Assembly (NCBI GenBank): GCA_028571685.1
Contig: CM053140.1
Location: forward strand, 222,785,323 to 222,849,322
Direction: 5' to 3'
From: Heterohyrax brucei
Taxonomy: Eukaryota; Chordata; Mammalia; Hyracoidea; Procaviidae
Length of the DNA: 64,000 nt
Shown here: positions 48,818 to 59,292 of the stretch, piece by piece
Numbering within the stretch: the first letter of the stretch is position 1
How the letters are laid out: each line of letters begins with the position of its first letter
Made by a program: the position numbers and the translations under genes
The notes under the pieces: generated by a model
Databases searched by the model: none
What the model saw: only the letters and a program-made list of their open reading frames with translations
Told to the model about the DNA's origin: nothing

Positions 48818-49332
48818 CCAAAAATTAAGTCAGTGACCTCACTCGTTCTAAGTGCTACATACCTCATTGCTGAATATCATTACAATCACCTTAGGAGTAC
48901 TCCCCTTGGAAAGCTAGGCACCCACACCTGTGCCTAGCTCACCCTTCAAAACAATTTTGTAACTTTTTTTCTTAAACGGCCATCAGAGCTGTCTTCATAT
49001 TACCCTTGATGTCTGGGTGTCACTAAAATGTATTCCTTTCAATAATTCCTTTATCTTCAGGCAAAGAAAAATGTCATTGGGGGCCAAATCAGGTGAGTAG
49101 GAAAGGTGTTCCAATATAGTTATTTGTTTACTGGCTAAACACCCTCACAGATAACCATACAATTAAGTTCACAAACTTGCCACTGTGTCACTGTGTGCAA
49201 TGGCCATTCTAGAAAGAGTTCCAAAATTACTCTGAAGATGGACTAGGAACTGGCATCAGTTTCAAAAGTGACTGTAGTGATATTCAGTAGTGAAGCAGTT
49301 AGAACAATTAAGTTCGTGAACTTAATTGTCAG
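48818..49332 (-). mobile_element. Internally deleted mariner DNA transposon with transposase C-terminus
   Basis: Mariner transposases cut and paste the element using a DD34D catalytic triad. On the minus strand, EHLSYSPDLAPND is encoded just right of 49,073-49,112, with GCLASKQITIL upstream. It holds the third catalytic Asp of the mariner type (SPDLAPND; Tc1 would read SPDLNPIE). KIKELLKGIHFSDTQ follows, and nearer 48,930 a decayed QNCFEG segment, as in mariner C-termini. The terminal repeats are related: CAAAAATTAAGTCAGTGACC at the left (48,819-48,838) and, complemented at the right, CAATTAAGTTCACGAACTTA (49,309-49,328). The N-terminal two-thirds of the gene is absent, and stops and frameshifts remain, so it is a dead deletion derivative of about 515 bases (intact mariners are about 1.3 kb). 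Confidence 0.78.
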
Positions 49333-49336
49333 ACAA

Positions 49337-49402
<66 letters not shown>
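49337..49402 (+). repeat. (TG)12(AG)21 compound microsatellite
   Basis: Twenty-four bases of TG pass without a break into 42 bases of AG, then TTATATATA. It lies between the mariner end (49,332) and an antisense SINE tail (49,408), so it probably grew at a transposon junction. Confidence 0.96.
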
Positions 49403-49404
<2 letters not shown>

Positions 49405-49407
49405 ATA

Positions 49408-49562
49408 TATATTGACTGCTTTCAAGTCAGTTCTGACTCAGTGACCCTATAGGATAGAGTGGAACTACTCCATAGACTTTCCAAGGTGTGCTTGGCTGAT
49501 ATGAACTACCAACCTTTTGGTTAGCAGTTGTAGCACTTAACCATCACACCACCAGCATTTTC
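49408..49562 (-). mobile_element. AfroSINE, antisense
   Basis: Begins TATTGACTGCTTTCAAGTCA, then TTCTGACTCAGTGACCCTAT, TCCATAGACTTTCCAAGGTG and the head CAACCTTTTGGTTAGCAGTT, ending CATCACACCACCAGCATTTT. Short-middle type. Confidence 0.88.
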
Positions 49563-50034
49563 ATTGGCCCCATAAACCTGTCTATTCTTTGGCTGAAGGG
49601 TGAACTTCAGTACAGAATTAAAAGGGTATCTGGGGACCACAATCTTAGGGTTTCTCCAGTCTCTGTTAGTCCAGAAAGTTTAGCCTTTTTGTAGGTGTGT
49701 GTGTGTGAGTGTGTGAATTTGAATTCTGCTCTCCATTTTCTCACCCTCTGTCATGAACCATCTATTGTGATCCATGCCAGAGTAGTTGGTGGTGACAAGC
49801 AGGTACTATCTAGTTGTTCTGGACTCAGTCTAGTGAAGTTGTGCTGGTTGTGGTCCATTAGTCCTTTGGACTTATCTATCACTTGTGTCTTTGGTCTTCC
49901 TCATTTTCCTGTGCTCTACTTGGGATAGGACCAGTAGGTATATCTGAAGTGACTGCTCACTGACTTTTAGGACACCAGTCACTACTCACCACAGTTGGAT
50001 GTAGAACACTTTTATGTCAACTGAGCTAAACATT

Positions 50035-50245
50035 TATGCTTATGAAAATTTTCACCAAAAGAATAAAATGAAAACCTACAGATTGGGAACAAAAACGTTT
50101 GGCCAGGACATATCTGAAAAAAGGGCTAATCTCTAGAGTCCATGGGAAAATCCACATCTACAATAAAAAGACAAATGATCTAGTTATTTGGGAAGATGAG
50201 AACTCTCAGGCACAGCTGGTGGGAATGCAAAATGATACAATTGGG
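50035..50245 (+). mobile_element. Short sense L1 ORF2 scrap inside the antisense L1 3' UTR
   Basis: The plus strand reads ACCTACAGATTGGGAACAAA, AAAAAGGGCTAATCTCTAGA, ATAAAAAGACAAATGATCTA and CAGCTGGTGGGAATGCAAAA. These are pieces from the C-terminal part of sense ORF2, with a deletion between them. Antisense 3' UTR continues on both sides (GTCAACTGAGCTAAACATT before; GGGGACCATAGTTCC after). Confidence 0.65.
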
Positions 50246-51644
50246 GACCATAGTTCCGAGCCCTCAGCTCAGTAGCTCAGTGTCTCAGGGCATTTGGATG
50301 TGTCTGTGATGCTTCTATCACTTTGCCTGGCCAAGTTCTGCTGGCTTTCCCAGTATTGTGTACTCTTACCCTTCACAAAATTTACCATGCATCTACTATC
50401 TAGTGTTTTTCCCTCCCCATTAACCCCTGTCTCATAACCATCAAAAGCTACATTTTTCTGTGTGAAGACATTTTCACATGTTTTCATAACAGTGGTCTTA
50501 TACAGTATAAATCCTTTTGTGTTGACTTATTTCACTCAGCATAATGCTCTCCAGATCCACCCGTGCTGGGAGATGTTTTACAGATTCATCATTGTTCTTT
50601 ATCATTGTATAGTGCTCCATTGTGTGTATGCACCGTAGTTTACCCTTGCATCCATTGATGGGCACTCAGGTTGTTGACATTTTTTGCTATGGTGAATAAC
50701 ACTGCAGTGAAAATGAGTATGAACTTATCTATTCCTGTGACAGGTCTTATTTTTCTAGGATGTATTCCTAGGACAGACATCGCTGGATCATATGGTGTTT
50801 CTGTTTCTCACTTTCTAAGGAAAGGTTTCATCATCTTCCAAAATGTTTGTGTCATTTTGCATTCCCTCCAGTCATCTCAAGGTAAGGTAGTATCTCAGTG
50901 TAGTTTTGATTTACAGTTCTCTGATGGCTAGTGATCACAAGCATATTTTCATGTGTCTATTAGCTGTTTGAATATTAGCTGGATTATTTGTCTTTTTATT
51001 GTACAGGTGGATTTTCCTACAGATTTTCCAAGATTAGATCTTTTTTCAAATATGTCACAGCCACATATTTTATTCCCAATCTGTAAATTTTCATTTTAGT
51101 CTTTTAATAAGCACAAATGTTTAATTTTTAGGTGACCCCACTTATAGATCTTATCATCTGATATTTTATATTTTAATTTTTGTTTCTATGCTGATTATGC
51201 CATATATTAGGCCCTGAGTGTTGACTCTGTTTTTCTTCCTCTATGGACTCAATAGTTTTTAGTTTTATATTTAGATGTTTGATCCATTTTGAATAAGTTT
51301 TTGTATATGGTGTGAGGTATGGGTCTATCCTATTTCAGTTTTTTCACAGTTGGACATCAAGTATTGACATGACTATTTATTAAAAAGACTGTCCTTTCCC
51401 CATTTTAAGGATTTGGAGACTTTGTCAAAGATCAGGTGGCCACAGGTGAGTAGACTTATATTGGGGTTCTAGATTTGATTCCATGGTTCAATGTGTCTGT
51501 CATTGTACCAGTACCAGACTGTTTTGGCTAGATATTGAAGTCAGTTAATGTAAGGCCTCGTAATTTGTTCTTTTCCTTAAACAATGCCTTACTTATTTGA
51601 GGCCTCTTTTTTTCTGTATTAAAAAAAAAGATTTTCTATTTCAT

Positions 51645-52095
51645 AAAAGAATGCTGAATGTACCACGGACTGCTAAGAGAATTCACAAGTCTCTCTTGGA
51701 AGCAACGCAACCAGAGTGCACCTGGAAAGCAAGGATGATAAAACTTCATCTCACGTACTTTGGACGTGTTATTAGGGGGAATCAATCCCTGGAGAAGGAC
51801 ATGATGCTTGGCAAAGTAGCGGGTCATAAAAAAGAATACTCTCAACAAGATGGATTGACGCTGTGCTGTAATAATGGGCTCAAGTATAACAATGATTATA
51901 AGGATGGAGCAGGACTGGGCAATGTTTTGTTCTGTTATACTACAAGTCAGAACTGACTGGATGACATCTGACAACAACAATACCTGAAACATATGAATAA
52001 TTGTGAGGATGACACAGGGCCAGGCAATGTTTCAATCTGGTGCAAATAGGGTTGCTATGAGTCAGAACCCATTCCATGGAATCAACTAACAACAA
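51645..52095 (+). mobile_element. RTE 3' end, sense, with duplicated tail
   Basis: The first part (51,645-51,983) starts at GAATGTACCACGGACTGCTA, includes TACTTTGGACGTGTTATTAG and ends with CATCTGACAACAACAATA. A second 3' end (about 51,985-52,095) follows directly, from ATAATTGTGAGGATGACACA to ATCAACTAACAACAATAAAG. Flanks AAAAGAATGCTG (51,645-51,656) and AAAGAATACTGCTG (52,097-52,110) lie in the host L1 and resemble a target-site duplication, although the left one also overlaps RTE sequence. Confidence 0.82.
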
Positions 52096-52330
52096 TAAAG
52101 AATACTGCTGGTATTCAGATCAGGATTGCATTGTATTTGTAGACTGCTTTGGATAGAACAGACATTTTCCCAAAGTTGTGTCTACTTATCCGTGAATGTG
52201 GTACATTTGTTCCATTTAGGTAGACATCTTGGTTTCTTGCAATGAGTTTTATAGTTTTCTTTGTGTAGATCTTTTACATCCTTGGTTAGATTTATTCATG
52301 AGCATTTTTTTAGGGGCTGTTATAAATGGT

Positions 52331-52496
52331 GGAAACCTTGGTGGCATAGTGGTTAAAGACTACAGCTGCTAAGCAAAAGATGGGCACTTCAGATCCACCA
52401 GGCTCTCCTTTAAACCCTATGGGGCAATTCTACTGTCTCATAGAGTCACTATGAGTCGAAATTGACTCAACAGCAATGGGATTGGTTTTGCTTTTA
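52331..52496 (+). mobile_element. AfroSINE, sense, with perfect 11-bp target-site duplication
   Basis: It starts GGAAACCTTGGTGGCATAGT and ends with a GGGATTGGTTTTGC tail. TTATAAATGGT occurs on both sides, at 52,320-52,330 and 52,497-52,507, without a mismatch. Short-middle (HSP) type. The perfect duplication in the host L1 suggests this is among the younger insertions of the window. Confidence 0.95.
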
Positions 52497-54188
52497 TTAT
52501 AAATGGTATTTTTTTTCCTGATTTCCTTTTCATAATTCTCTTTATTGGTGTACAGGAATCCAACTGATTGTTATAGATTTATCTTGTTTCCAGCTACACT
52601 AGTGTATCTTTCTATAAGTTCCAGTAGTTTTCTCATGTAGTCTTTTGGGGTTCCTACATATAGTATCATATCATCCACAAATAATGGCAGTTTTACTCCA
52701 TCATTACCAATTTAGATGCCCTTTACTTCTTTTTACTGTCTCTTGCTCTAGCTAGGATGTCCAGTACAATGTTAAATAGGAATAGTGATAAAGAGAAACT
52801 TTGTCCTGTTGCTGTACTCAAGGGGAATGTTTGTAGCTTCTCTCCGTTAAGAATGATGTTGGCTATTGGCTTTGTATAGATATGCCATATTATGTAGAGG
52901 AATTTCCCTTCTATTCTTACCTTATTAAGAACTTTTCTCCAGAATGGGTATTCAATTTTATTGAATGCCTTTTCCAAGTCGATTGAGATGATCTGTGATT
53001 CTTTTATTTATGTGGTGGATCACATTGATTGATTTTCTAATGTGGAGCCTTCTTTGCATATCTACTATGAATCCCATTTGTCATAGTACATTGATTTTTT
53101 TTTAATGATACTGAATTTTACTGGCTAAAATGTTATTTTTAGGTATTTTTGCATTTGTATTCATGAGAGATATTAATTTTTTTAATGGTGCCTTAGCCTG
53201 GATTTGGTATCAGAGTTATGCTGAATTCATGGAATAAATTCAGAAATATCCTTTCCTTTTCTATGTTCAGAAATAGTTTGGTTAGTATTGGTGAAAGATC
53301 TCTGAATGTTTGGTAGAATTCTCAAGTGAAGCTATCTCAGCCAGGAATTTTTTGGGGGGTGGGGTTTGGGGGAGCAGTTTAATTAGCTTTTTAATCTCTT
53401 CTCTTGTTGTGGGTCTGTTAAGACTTTCTGCCTCAGTTTATGTTAGTTTGGGCAGATAGTGTGTTTCTAGAAATTTGTACATTTCCTCTAGGTTTTCTAC
53501 TTTGTTAAAATACAGTTTTTCATAGCACTCTCTGATGATACTTTTTATTTCAGTTAGGTCTGTTTTAATGCCCCCCATTTCATTTCTTATTTAGATTATT
53601 TCATTTGTATTCTTCTTCTTTTTGTCAGTTTGGTCAACTGTTTGTCAGTTTTCTTGATCCTTTCAAAGAAATAACTTTTGGTTTTATTGATTCTTTCTAC
53701 TGTTTTTATATTCTCTATTTCATTCATTTCTGCTCTGATCTTTATTACTTCCTTTCTGTGGGTTTCCTGCCTGTGGGTTTCTTTTGCTGTTCTCTGTCTA
53801 TTTTTTTGACTTGTAGGGCTCACATTTTAATTTGGTCTCTTTCTTCTTTTTTGATGTGTGCCTACTGCTACTAACTGATCTTTGAGTTCCATAGGTTTTG
53901 GTATGATATGTTTTCATCCTCATTTGATTTTATAATTTTCTTTTTATTTCATCTTTATTTCTTCTATCGCCTGTAGTTTTTTAAGCAAGAAGTTATGCAT
54001 TTTCCATGTACTTGATTCCCGCTCCCCGCCCCCTTGCTCTTCCTGGTACTAATTTCTACTTTTATATCATTGTGACCAGAGAAGACACTGGTATTTTGGA
54101 TTTTGTTGAAGACTGCTTTGTGGCCTAAGATGTGGTCCATTCTGGAGAATGTTTCATGTGGGCTGGAAGAGAAGCTGTACTTTGCTCC

Positions 54189-54695
54189 ATCTTAATCATC
54201 TAGTGTCTCTCTAACAGAAATGCCAAAGTGGATGGCTGTAATAAAGAATAGTTTCTTCTTACACAGTCTGGAAGTTCAAAGAGAATGCGCTGTCTCTCTG
54301 TCTGCTCTGGAGGAAAGTCTTTGTGTTTCTTCAGTTTTTGTTTGGTCTGGAATCAACTTGGCATAGGAACCTCAAGCCTGAAAGATGCTCTCTTCACCCA
54401 GTACTGCTTTCTTGATTATTTGAGTTCCCTAACTCTCTGCATGCTTCCTTTTTGTTTTATCTTATGGGATAAAAGTTGGTACAAGCCATACTGCAAGAAA
54501 AGCTCCCTCAGTAAGGGTGTTACAGTCCCACTCCAATCCTCTCCAACATAATCCAGTCTATGGACCACTGGCAAAGATTAGGATTTACAGCATAGAAAAA
54601 AATCACAGAATGGAGGACAATCACACAACATTAGGAATCATGGCCCACTCAAATTTCTATACATATTTTTAGAGGACACAACTCAATCCATGACA
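54189..54695 (-). mobile_element. Solo LTR (six-copy family) inserted in L1 ORF2
   Basis: It opens with ATCTTAATCATCTAGTGTCT and closes with CAATCCATGACA at 54,695. GCTCC (54,184-54,188) and GCTTC (54,696-54,700) flank it, 4 of 5 bases equal, fitting a 5-bp target duplication. Host L1 order (TACTTTGCTTCTTTTGGATG) is restored on removal. About 507 bases. Confidence 0.85.
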
Positions 54696-54725
54696 GCTTC
54701 TTTTGGATGAAGTTTTTTATACATG

Positions 54726-54897
54726 TCTATGAAAACCTTGGTCGAATAATTGTTAAGTGCTATAGCTGTCAACCAAAAGGTGAATAGTTTGACTCTCTCA
54801 GATGCACCATGGAAACTCTATGGGGCAGTTCTGCTCTATCCTATTAGTTTGTTATGAGTTGAAATCAGCTTGATGGCATCAGGTTTGGATTTTGGTT
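54726..54897 (+). mobile_element. AfroSINE, sense
   Basis: The head GAAAACCTTGGTCGAATAAT, CATGGAAACTCTATGGGGCA, GTTCTGCTCTATCCTATTAG and the tail GGTTTGGATTTTGGTTTATG. Short-middle type, 30 bases right of the LTR in the same host L1. Confidence 0.9.
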
Positions 54898-55879
54898 TAT
54901 GATGTCAAGATCATTAATTGTGGCTTTAAGATTTTCAGTATCTTTCTGAGTTTCTTTCTAGATGTGATATCCTTTACTGAGAGTGGTGTGCTGAAGTCTC
55001 TATTTTTATGAAACTGTCAAGCTCTCTTTCACTGCTGTTCGAGTTTCTTTTATGTATTTTGGAGACTCATTTTGGGGTATTTTTATTATATTTGTGTCAT
55101 CATGGTGAATTGTCCCATTGAACTTATATAATGTCCTTCTTTGACATTTTGATGGATTTTGTTTTAAAGTCCTTTATCTGAGATTAGTATTGCCCCTCCT
55201 GTTTTATGTTGCTGCTTGCTACATTTTTTCATGCTCTGATATTTAATATATTTCTATCTCTGTCTCAGAAGTGTCTCTTGTAGACAGTATATTGATAATT
55301 CATGTTTTTTAATCCATTGTGTTATTCTTTGTCTCTTTATAGCTACATTTAAGCCATTTACATTTAGTGTGATTATTGATAGGTGTGAGTTTATCGCTGT
55401 CATTTTGTGGTGCTTTTTGTTGTTGCTGTTGTTGTTTTTGCACTGACATTTTCTGAGTCCCTCTTACTCTCCTGCTTTGAATTTCTTTTGTTTGTGGATT
55501 TTGTTTGTTTGTTTTGCTTTTGTAGATTTTGTGTTTGTTGATAGTTTTTTTTATCTTCATTATTTTGATGAGTAGGTTTGTTAACTTTCTTTGTGGTCAC
55601 CTTGAAATTTACCCTTATAATCCTAAGTGTGAACTAGTCTTTTATTACTTTGTATCACCTTAACTTCTTCTCCATTTGGAAGTTCTGTATCTACACCATG
55701 TATTCCTCCTTTTATTGTTCTGAGTGTCCTCATTTACAGATTGACATGCCCGGTTCCCTGCTTTGAATCTTTTAGTTTTGATTTACCCTTGAGAGATCAT
55801 TATTTAGGTCAGAACTTGGCTGATAACAACCTCTGTCTTAGATTCAGGTTGTTGTCTGATGTTGTTTGTTCTCTAACAG

Positions 55880-56780
55880 AAACCCAAAAGAGTTTTTTAA
55901 ATAATTCTTATAAGTTTAGTCTAGTTTCTACAAATTTCCTTGATTTCTGTTTGTCTGGAAATGAGAGAATTTTACAGGATATATTATTTTTGGTTGGCAA
56001 TCATTTTCTTTCAAAGTTTCATACATAGCCTCTCGTTGCCTTCTTGTCTACATGGTTTCATCTGAATAATCAGAGCTTAGTGTTATAGTTCCCCCCTTTG
56101 TGTGTGACTTCATTTCCTCAAGTTGCTTTCAGGATTCTTTCTTTGTCTTCAGTTTTGATGAGTCTGATTATGTCTTGGTGACTTTCTTTTGGAGTCTACC
56201 CAACATGGGGTTTGTTGAGCTGTTTGGACAGTCGGTTTTTCATTTTTCATGACATCAGTGAAGTGTTCTATCAGCAAATCTCAATGATCTCTGTGTTTTC
56301 CACTTTCTCCCCATTCTAAAATTCCAGTCATTTGTATATTTTTGCTCTTGACTTTATTCCACAAAGTTCTTATGCTTTCTACATTCTTTTCTCTGATTTT
56401 TCCACAAGCAAAATGGCATACATAGATTTGTCTTCAGTTTCAATAATTCTGTCTTCTGTTGTCATTTTGCTCCTAAACCTTTCTATTGCACTGTACAATT
56501 CTGAAATTTTGTCTTTTCAGATTTCTAGTTGCTGTTGTTGTATGATTTCTGTTTATTTATTTTGACATTTTTGTTCTTGTTACATTTTCTGGAATTCTAT
56601 TGCTTTGTCTGTTTCCTTGACTTTGACTGCAATCAATGGATTTGTTTGTTTCTTCCGTGATTTTGTCTGCTTTTTCCCTGATGACTTTCTTAATTTCTTA
56701 GATAGCACTGAATATTAGACTTTTAGGTTCTCTATCAGGTAGTTCAAAGACTTTTTTTCTATGGGAAGATTAACTGGTGC
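55880..56780 (-). pseudogene. L1 ORF1 remnant
   Basis: On the minus strand the C-terminal part (about 55,900-56,200) parallels ORF1 of the sense L1, and the middle part (about 56,440-56,560) encodes helix-forming Gln/Lys/Glu-rich sequence as in the coiled coil. Many stops. No confident start codon could be chosen, so the limits are approximate. Confidence 0.7.
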
Positions 56781-57129
56781 TTTATTCTGCTCATTTACTA
56801 GAGCCACCTTGTCTGTAGTTTTATGCTTTAATATTGTCTGCTGTCTCGGAGACATTTATGCATTGCTTTCTTTATTTACTTATTGTAGGTTGGCTTTTTT
56901 TAATCCTGCTTTTTTGTTTGGTTTGGTTATGCCTGAGTGAGTGAGGTGTCATGTTTTGCTGCTTGCTCTTCTGTGGCCACTGTAGTTCTCACTGTCTTGT
57001 CCTGAAGTTAAGGGCTCTTAACTCATCTATGGCGCAGCAGGGCAGTTTAAGCAGGAAGGGAAGAAGTGCAATGGCCATTTGTCTGTGATATAATGGGCCA
57101 GGGTCTAAAACAAGGCTTGTGCATTCTGA

Positions 57130-57900
57130 GGGGAATCCTGACCAGTGGGGAAAGTGCTAGAATCTGGGCTAGGTCCCCTCAGGACCACAGCTGGCAGTAG
57201 GAGGTGTCTATAGCCAGCATAAAGAGGTTGGCATCTGGCCTAGGTTCCCCTGAGGCTGAAGTAGGTGGCAGGAAGTGTCAGGACCCAATGGGAAAGGGCT
57301 TTGGAACTACAATGTGCAGCAGCAGGGTTTGAAGCTGGCAGAAAGGCATATGTGGCCTAGGCCAGGTCCTCTGCGGGCAGCAGTGGGCAGTGGGGATGGA
57401 TCAAGAGCAGTGGGGAGGGGCCTAGGTCAGGGGCCCTTGGGGCCATGATGGGTAATGAGAAGCATTCTGAGTCTGATGAAAAAAGCCTCAGAGTTCAGGT
57501 CATGTCCTGTGGGGAGTCATGGTGGAAGAAGGGAGGTGTCTGGAGCCAGCAGGAAGGGACCTGGTTTCTGGGCTGGGTACCCTGTGTGCTGTGACAGGTA
57601 GCTGGAGAGTTCTGGAGCTCACAGGAAGGAACTTTTGGTCTGCGATAAGTCCCCTAGATGCCACAGTGGGCAGAGAGAGTGGTCCAGAGCTGGCAGGAGG
57701 GATCCTCATCTGCCAGGAAGGGACGAGGGTCTGTTTGGGACCATGGTTGGCATCAGTAGCAGTCTGGAGTCTAAGGGAAGTGGCCTGGAGTCTAGGTTGG
57801 CTGTGCTTGAGGCTATAGGCAGTGACAGAAGAAGCCCATCAGAGGAGTACAAAGGGGTCCGGAGCTGTTGAGAAGGGATCTGGGGTCTGGGTCAAGACGT
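57130..57900 (-). repeat. Tandem array of about 72-bp monomers in the L1 5' UTR, about 11 units
   Basis: The plus strand carries a recurring AGCAGGAAGGGACCTGG-like word, then a 'gtctgggctaggtcc' block, a GCCACAGTGGGCAG-like block and TGTCTGGA. Unit starts are near 57,135, 57,216, 57,284, 57,333, 57,405, 57,471, 57,543, 57,615, 57,687, 57,768 and 57,863. Monomers differ from the 82-bp monomers of the L1 at 31-35 kb. The open frames at 57,500-57,871 are translations of this repeat. Confidence 0.85.
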
Positions 57901-58378
57901 CTGCTTCTGAGAGTAGCTGGGCAGACAACAGAAGTAGGAGGAAGAGCAGAGGCTATTCACCAATGCTATGCAGCATGCTCCTGTGATTATTGGGTGAGAG
58001 AGCCTAAGTTTCTCCTTGAGTAACAGCCAGCCAACACAGTCTCACTTAGTCTGAGTGTGTCTGTATACTACTTCTGTCTTCTATTGGGAATTTCATAAAG
58101 GTGCCTTTCTATATTCTCTGTTGTTGGCTTTATTCCCAGATAGCATTGCTGAGTCATTCCATTTGGCCAGAAATCTCCACTCTGGATATCTATTTTTTTC
58201 CCCATTTTCTATCATTTATGCTCCTCAGTGACTTTCAGTCTAATACTTTAGCCCTTCATTTAATGTTCAGGGTTCTAGGATTGACATTTTGTATTTGTTT
58301 TACCTACTATTTCAGATCTTCATTGTAGCAGGATGGCTTAGTACATCTGGCTAGCTCACCAGCTTGGTTCTACCTCAC

Positions 58379-59292
58379 AAGATCTCCTGAACACATAAAA
58401 AAGACATGTTGCCATATTTATTTTCCAGATACTATTCAGTGAATGTTTTCCATCTAATGTTTTTATTGGGTCTTCACAAGGAACTTGTATGTAAAGTTCT
58501 GCAATGTCTTCTCAAACTGTTTACTGGCAATTTCATTTCTATTTCTTGAGTGAAAAAGAGGGATGTCTAGAGCTCTGTATTTCATGTAGAATATATGAAT
58601 CCATGATTACTAGAGGAAACTGTCTGGCCTCAATGGGTGATAGCCATGTATGAGTATGTTGTAAGGATGGGACTGTGGTTAGGGTTTCTAATCACAAAGA
58701 CAAAACAAGTCTATTCCAAATTATAGTGACCCTGTAGGACACAGTAGAACTGCCCCAGATTGCTTCCAAGGAGCAGTTGATGGATTTGAACTGTTAGCTG
58801 TTTGGTTAGCAGCCACATGCTTAACCACTACATCACTAAATACAGCAAATGAATGAGAAACCAAGTCTAGATTTCAAAGGGAACACCAAGCTTTGTTTAC
58901 AAAAATGAACACGCATACTTGGATCCAAGTCTGGAGTCAGAGACATGGTATAAGCGAATAGAGTGACAGAATCAAGAATCCAAGTGCCTACAGATTACAA
59001 ACTGAATAAACAGTATCCAGATTAAATCAAGAGTTATACTACATAAGTATTTTGAACATTACCTTTGATGAAGCCTTAGGTAACAAGTGCATGTTGCAGG
59101 AATGAAGCATGATGAATTAAAGGAGAAGAGCCAAATAAACACCTAGCTCCTGGTTCAGTCCTAGAAAATTACTCACTTTATCCTAAGTATATTGGTATTC
59201 ATTCCCAACATTGCAATGGATAGGATGAGTATTGTTCTCTTGTTTAACTAAAAAGCCTTTTGTGAGTACATTTTCAACATTAAAAACAACCA
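58379..59292. other. Unassigned sequence around one SINE
   Basis: Except for the AfroSINE at 58,692-58,840, no repeat or gene was recognised between the L1 5' end and the rearranged RTE. Confidence 0.4.
58692..58840 (-). mobile_element. AfroSINE, antisense
   Basis: Reads TAGTGACCCTGTAGGACACA, GTAGAACTGCCCCAGATTGC, TTCCAAGGAGCAGTTGATGG and the head GTTAGCAGCCACATGCTTAA. Short-middle type. Confidence 0.87.

Larger units (their letters stand above)
50513..55403 (-). pseudogene. L1 ORF2 remnant, interrupted by four insertions
   Basis: The start is placed at 55,403 by comparison with the other copies. On the minus strand the linker KTKSYFFERIKKTDKQLTKL is encoded near 53,640-53,700. The RT piece at 52,723-52,977 encodes EKAFNKIEYPFWRKVLNK and GQSFSLSLFLFNIVLDILAR (family [20 protein letters not shown], here with GQSF). 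The active site at 52,670-52,681 reads FVDD (family FADD), so both Asp remain. Frameshifts and stops are many. An RTE tail, two SINEs and an LTR now divide it. Confidence 0.87.
49570..58378 (-). mobile_element. Nearly full-length antisense L1 carrying several younger insertions
   Basis: From right to left: a 5' end at about 58,378 (plus strand AGCTTGGTTCTACCTCAC, a decayed form of the L1 start complement), a 5' UTR with a monomer array, ORF1 (about 55,880-56,780), ORF2 (50,513-55,403) and a long 3' UTR reaching about 49,570. Insertions: sense L1 scrap (50,035-50,245), RTE tail dimer (51,645-52,095), SINE (52,331-52,496), LTR (54,189-54,695), SINE (54,726-54,897). Removing them leaves about 7.3 kb, a full-length size. 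The poly(A) end is not visible; a SINE abuts it. Confidence 0.88.

Noticed and set aside
57500..57871. Frames of 69-99 codons rich in Gly, Trp and Ser
   Set aside because: They translate the monomer array in the L1 5' UTR and follow its period.
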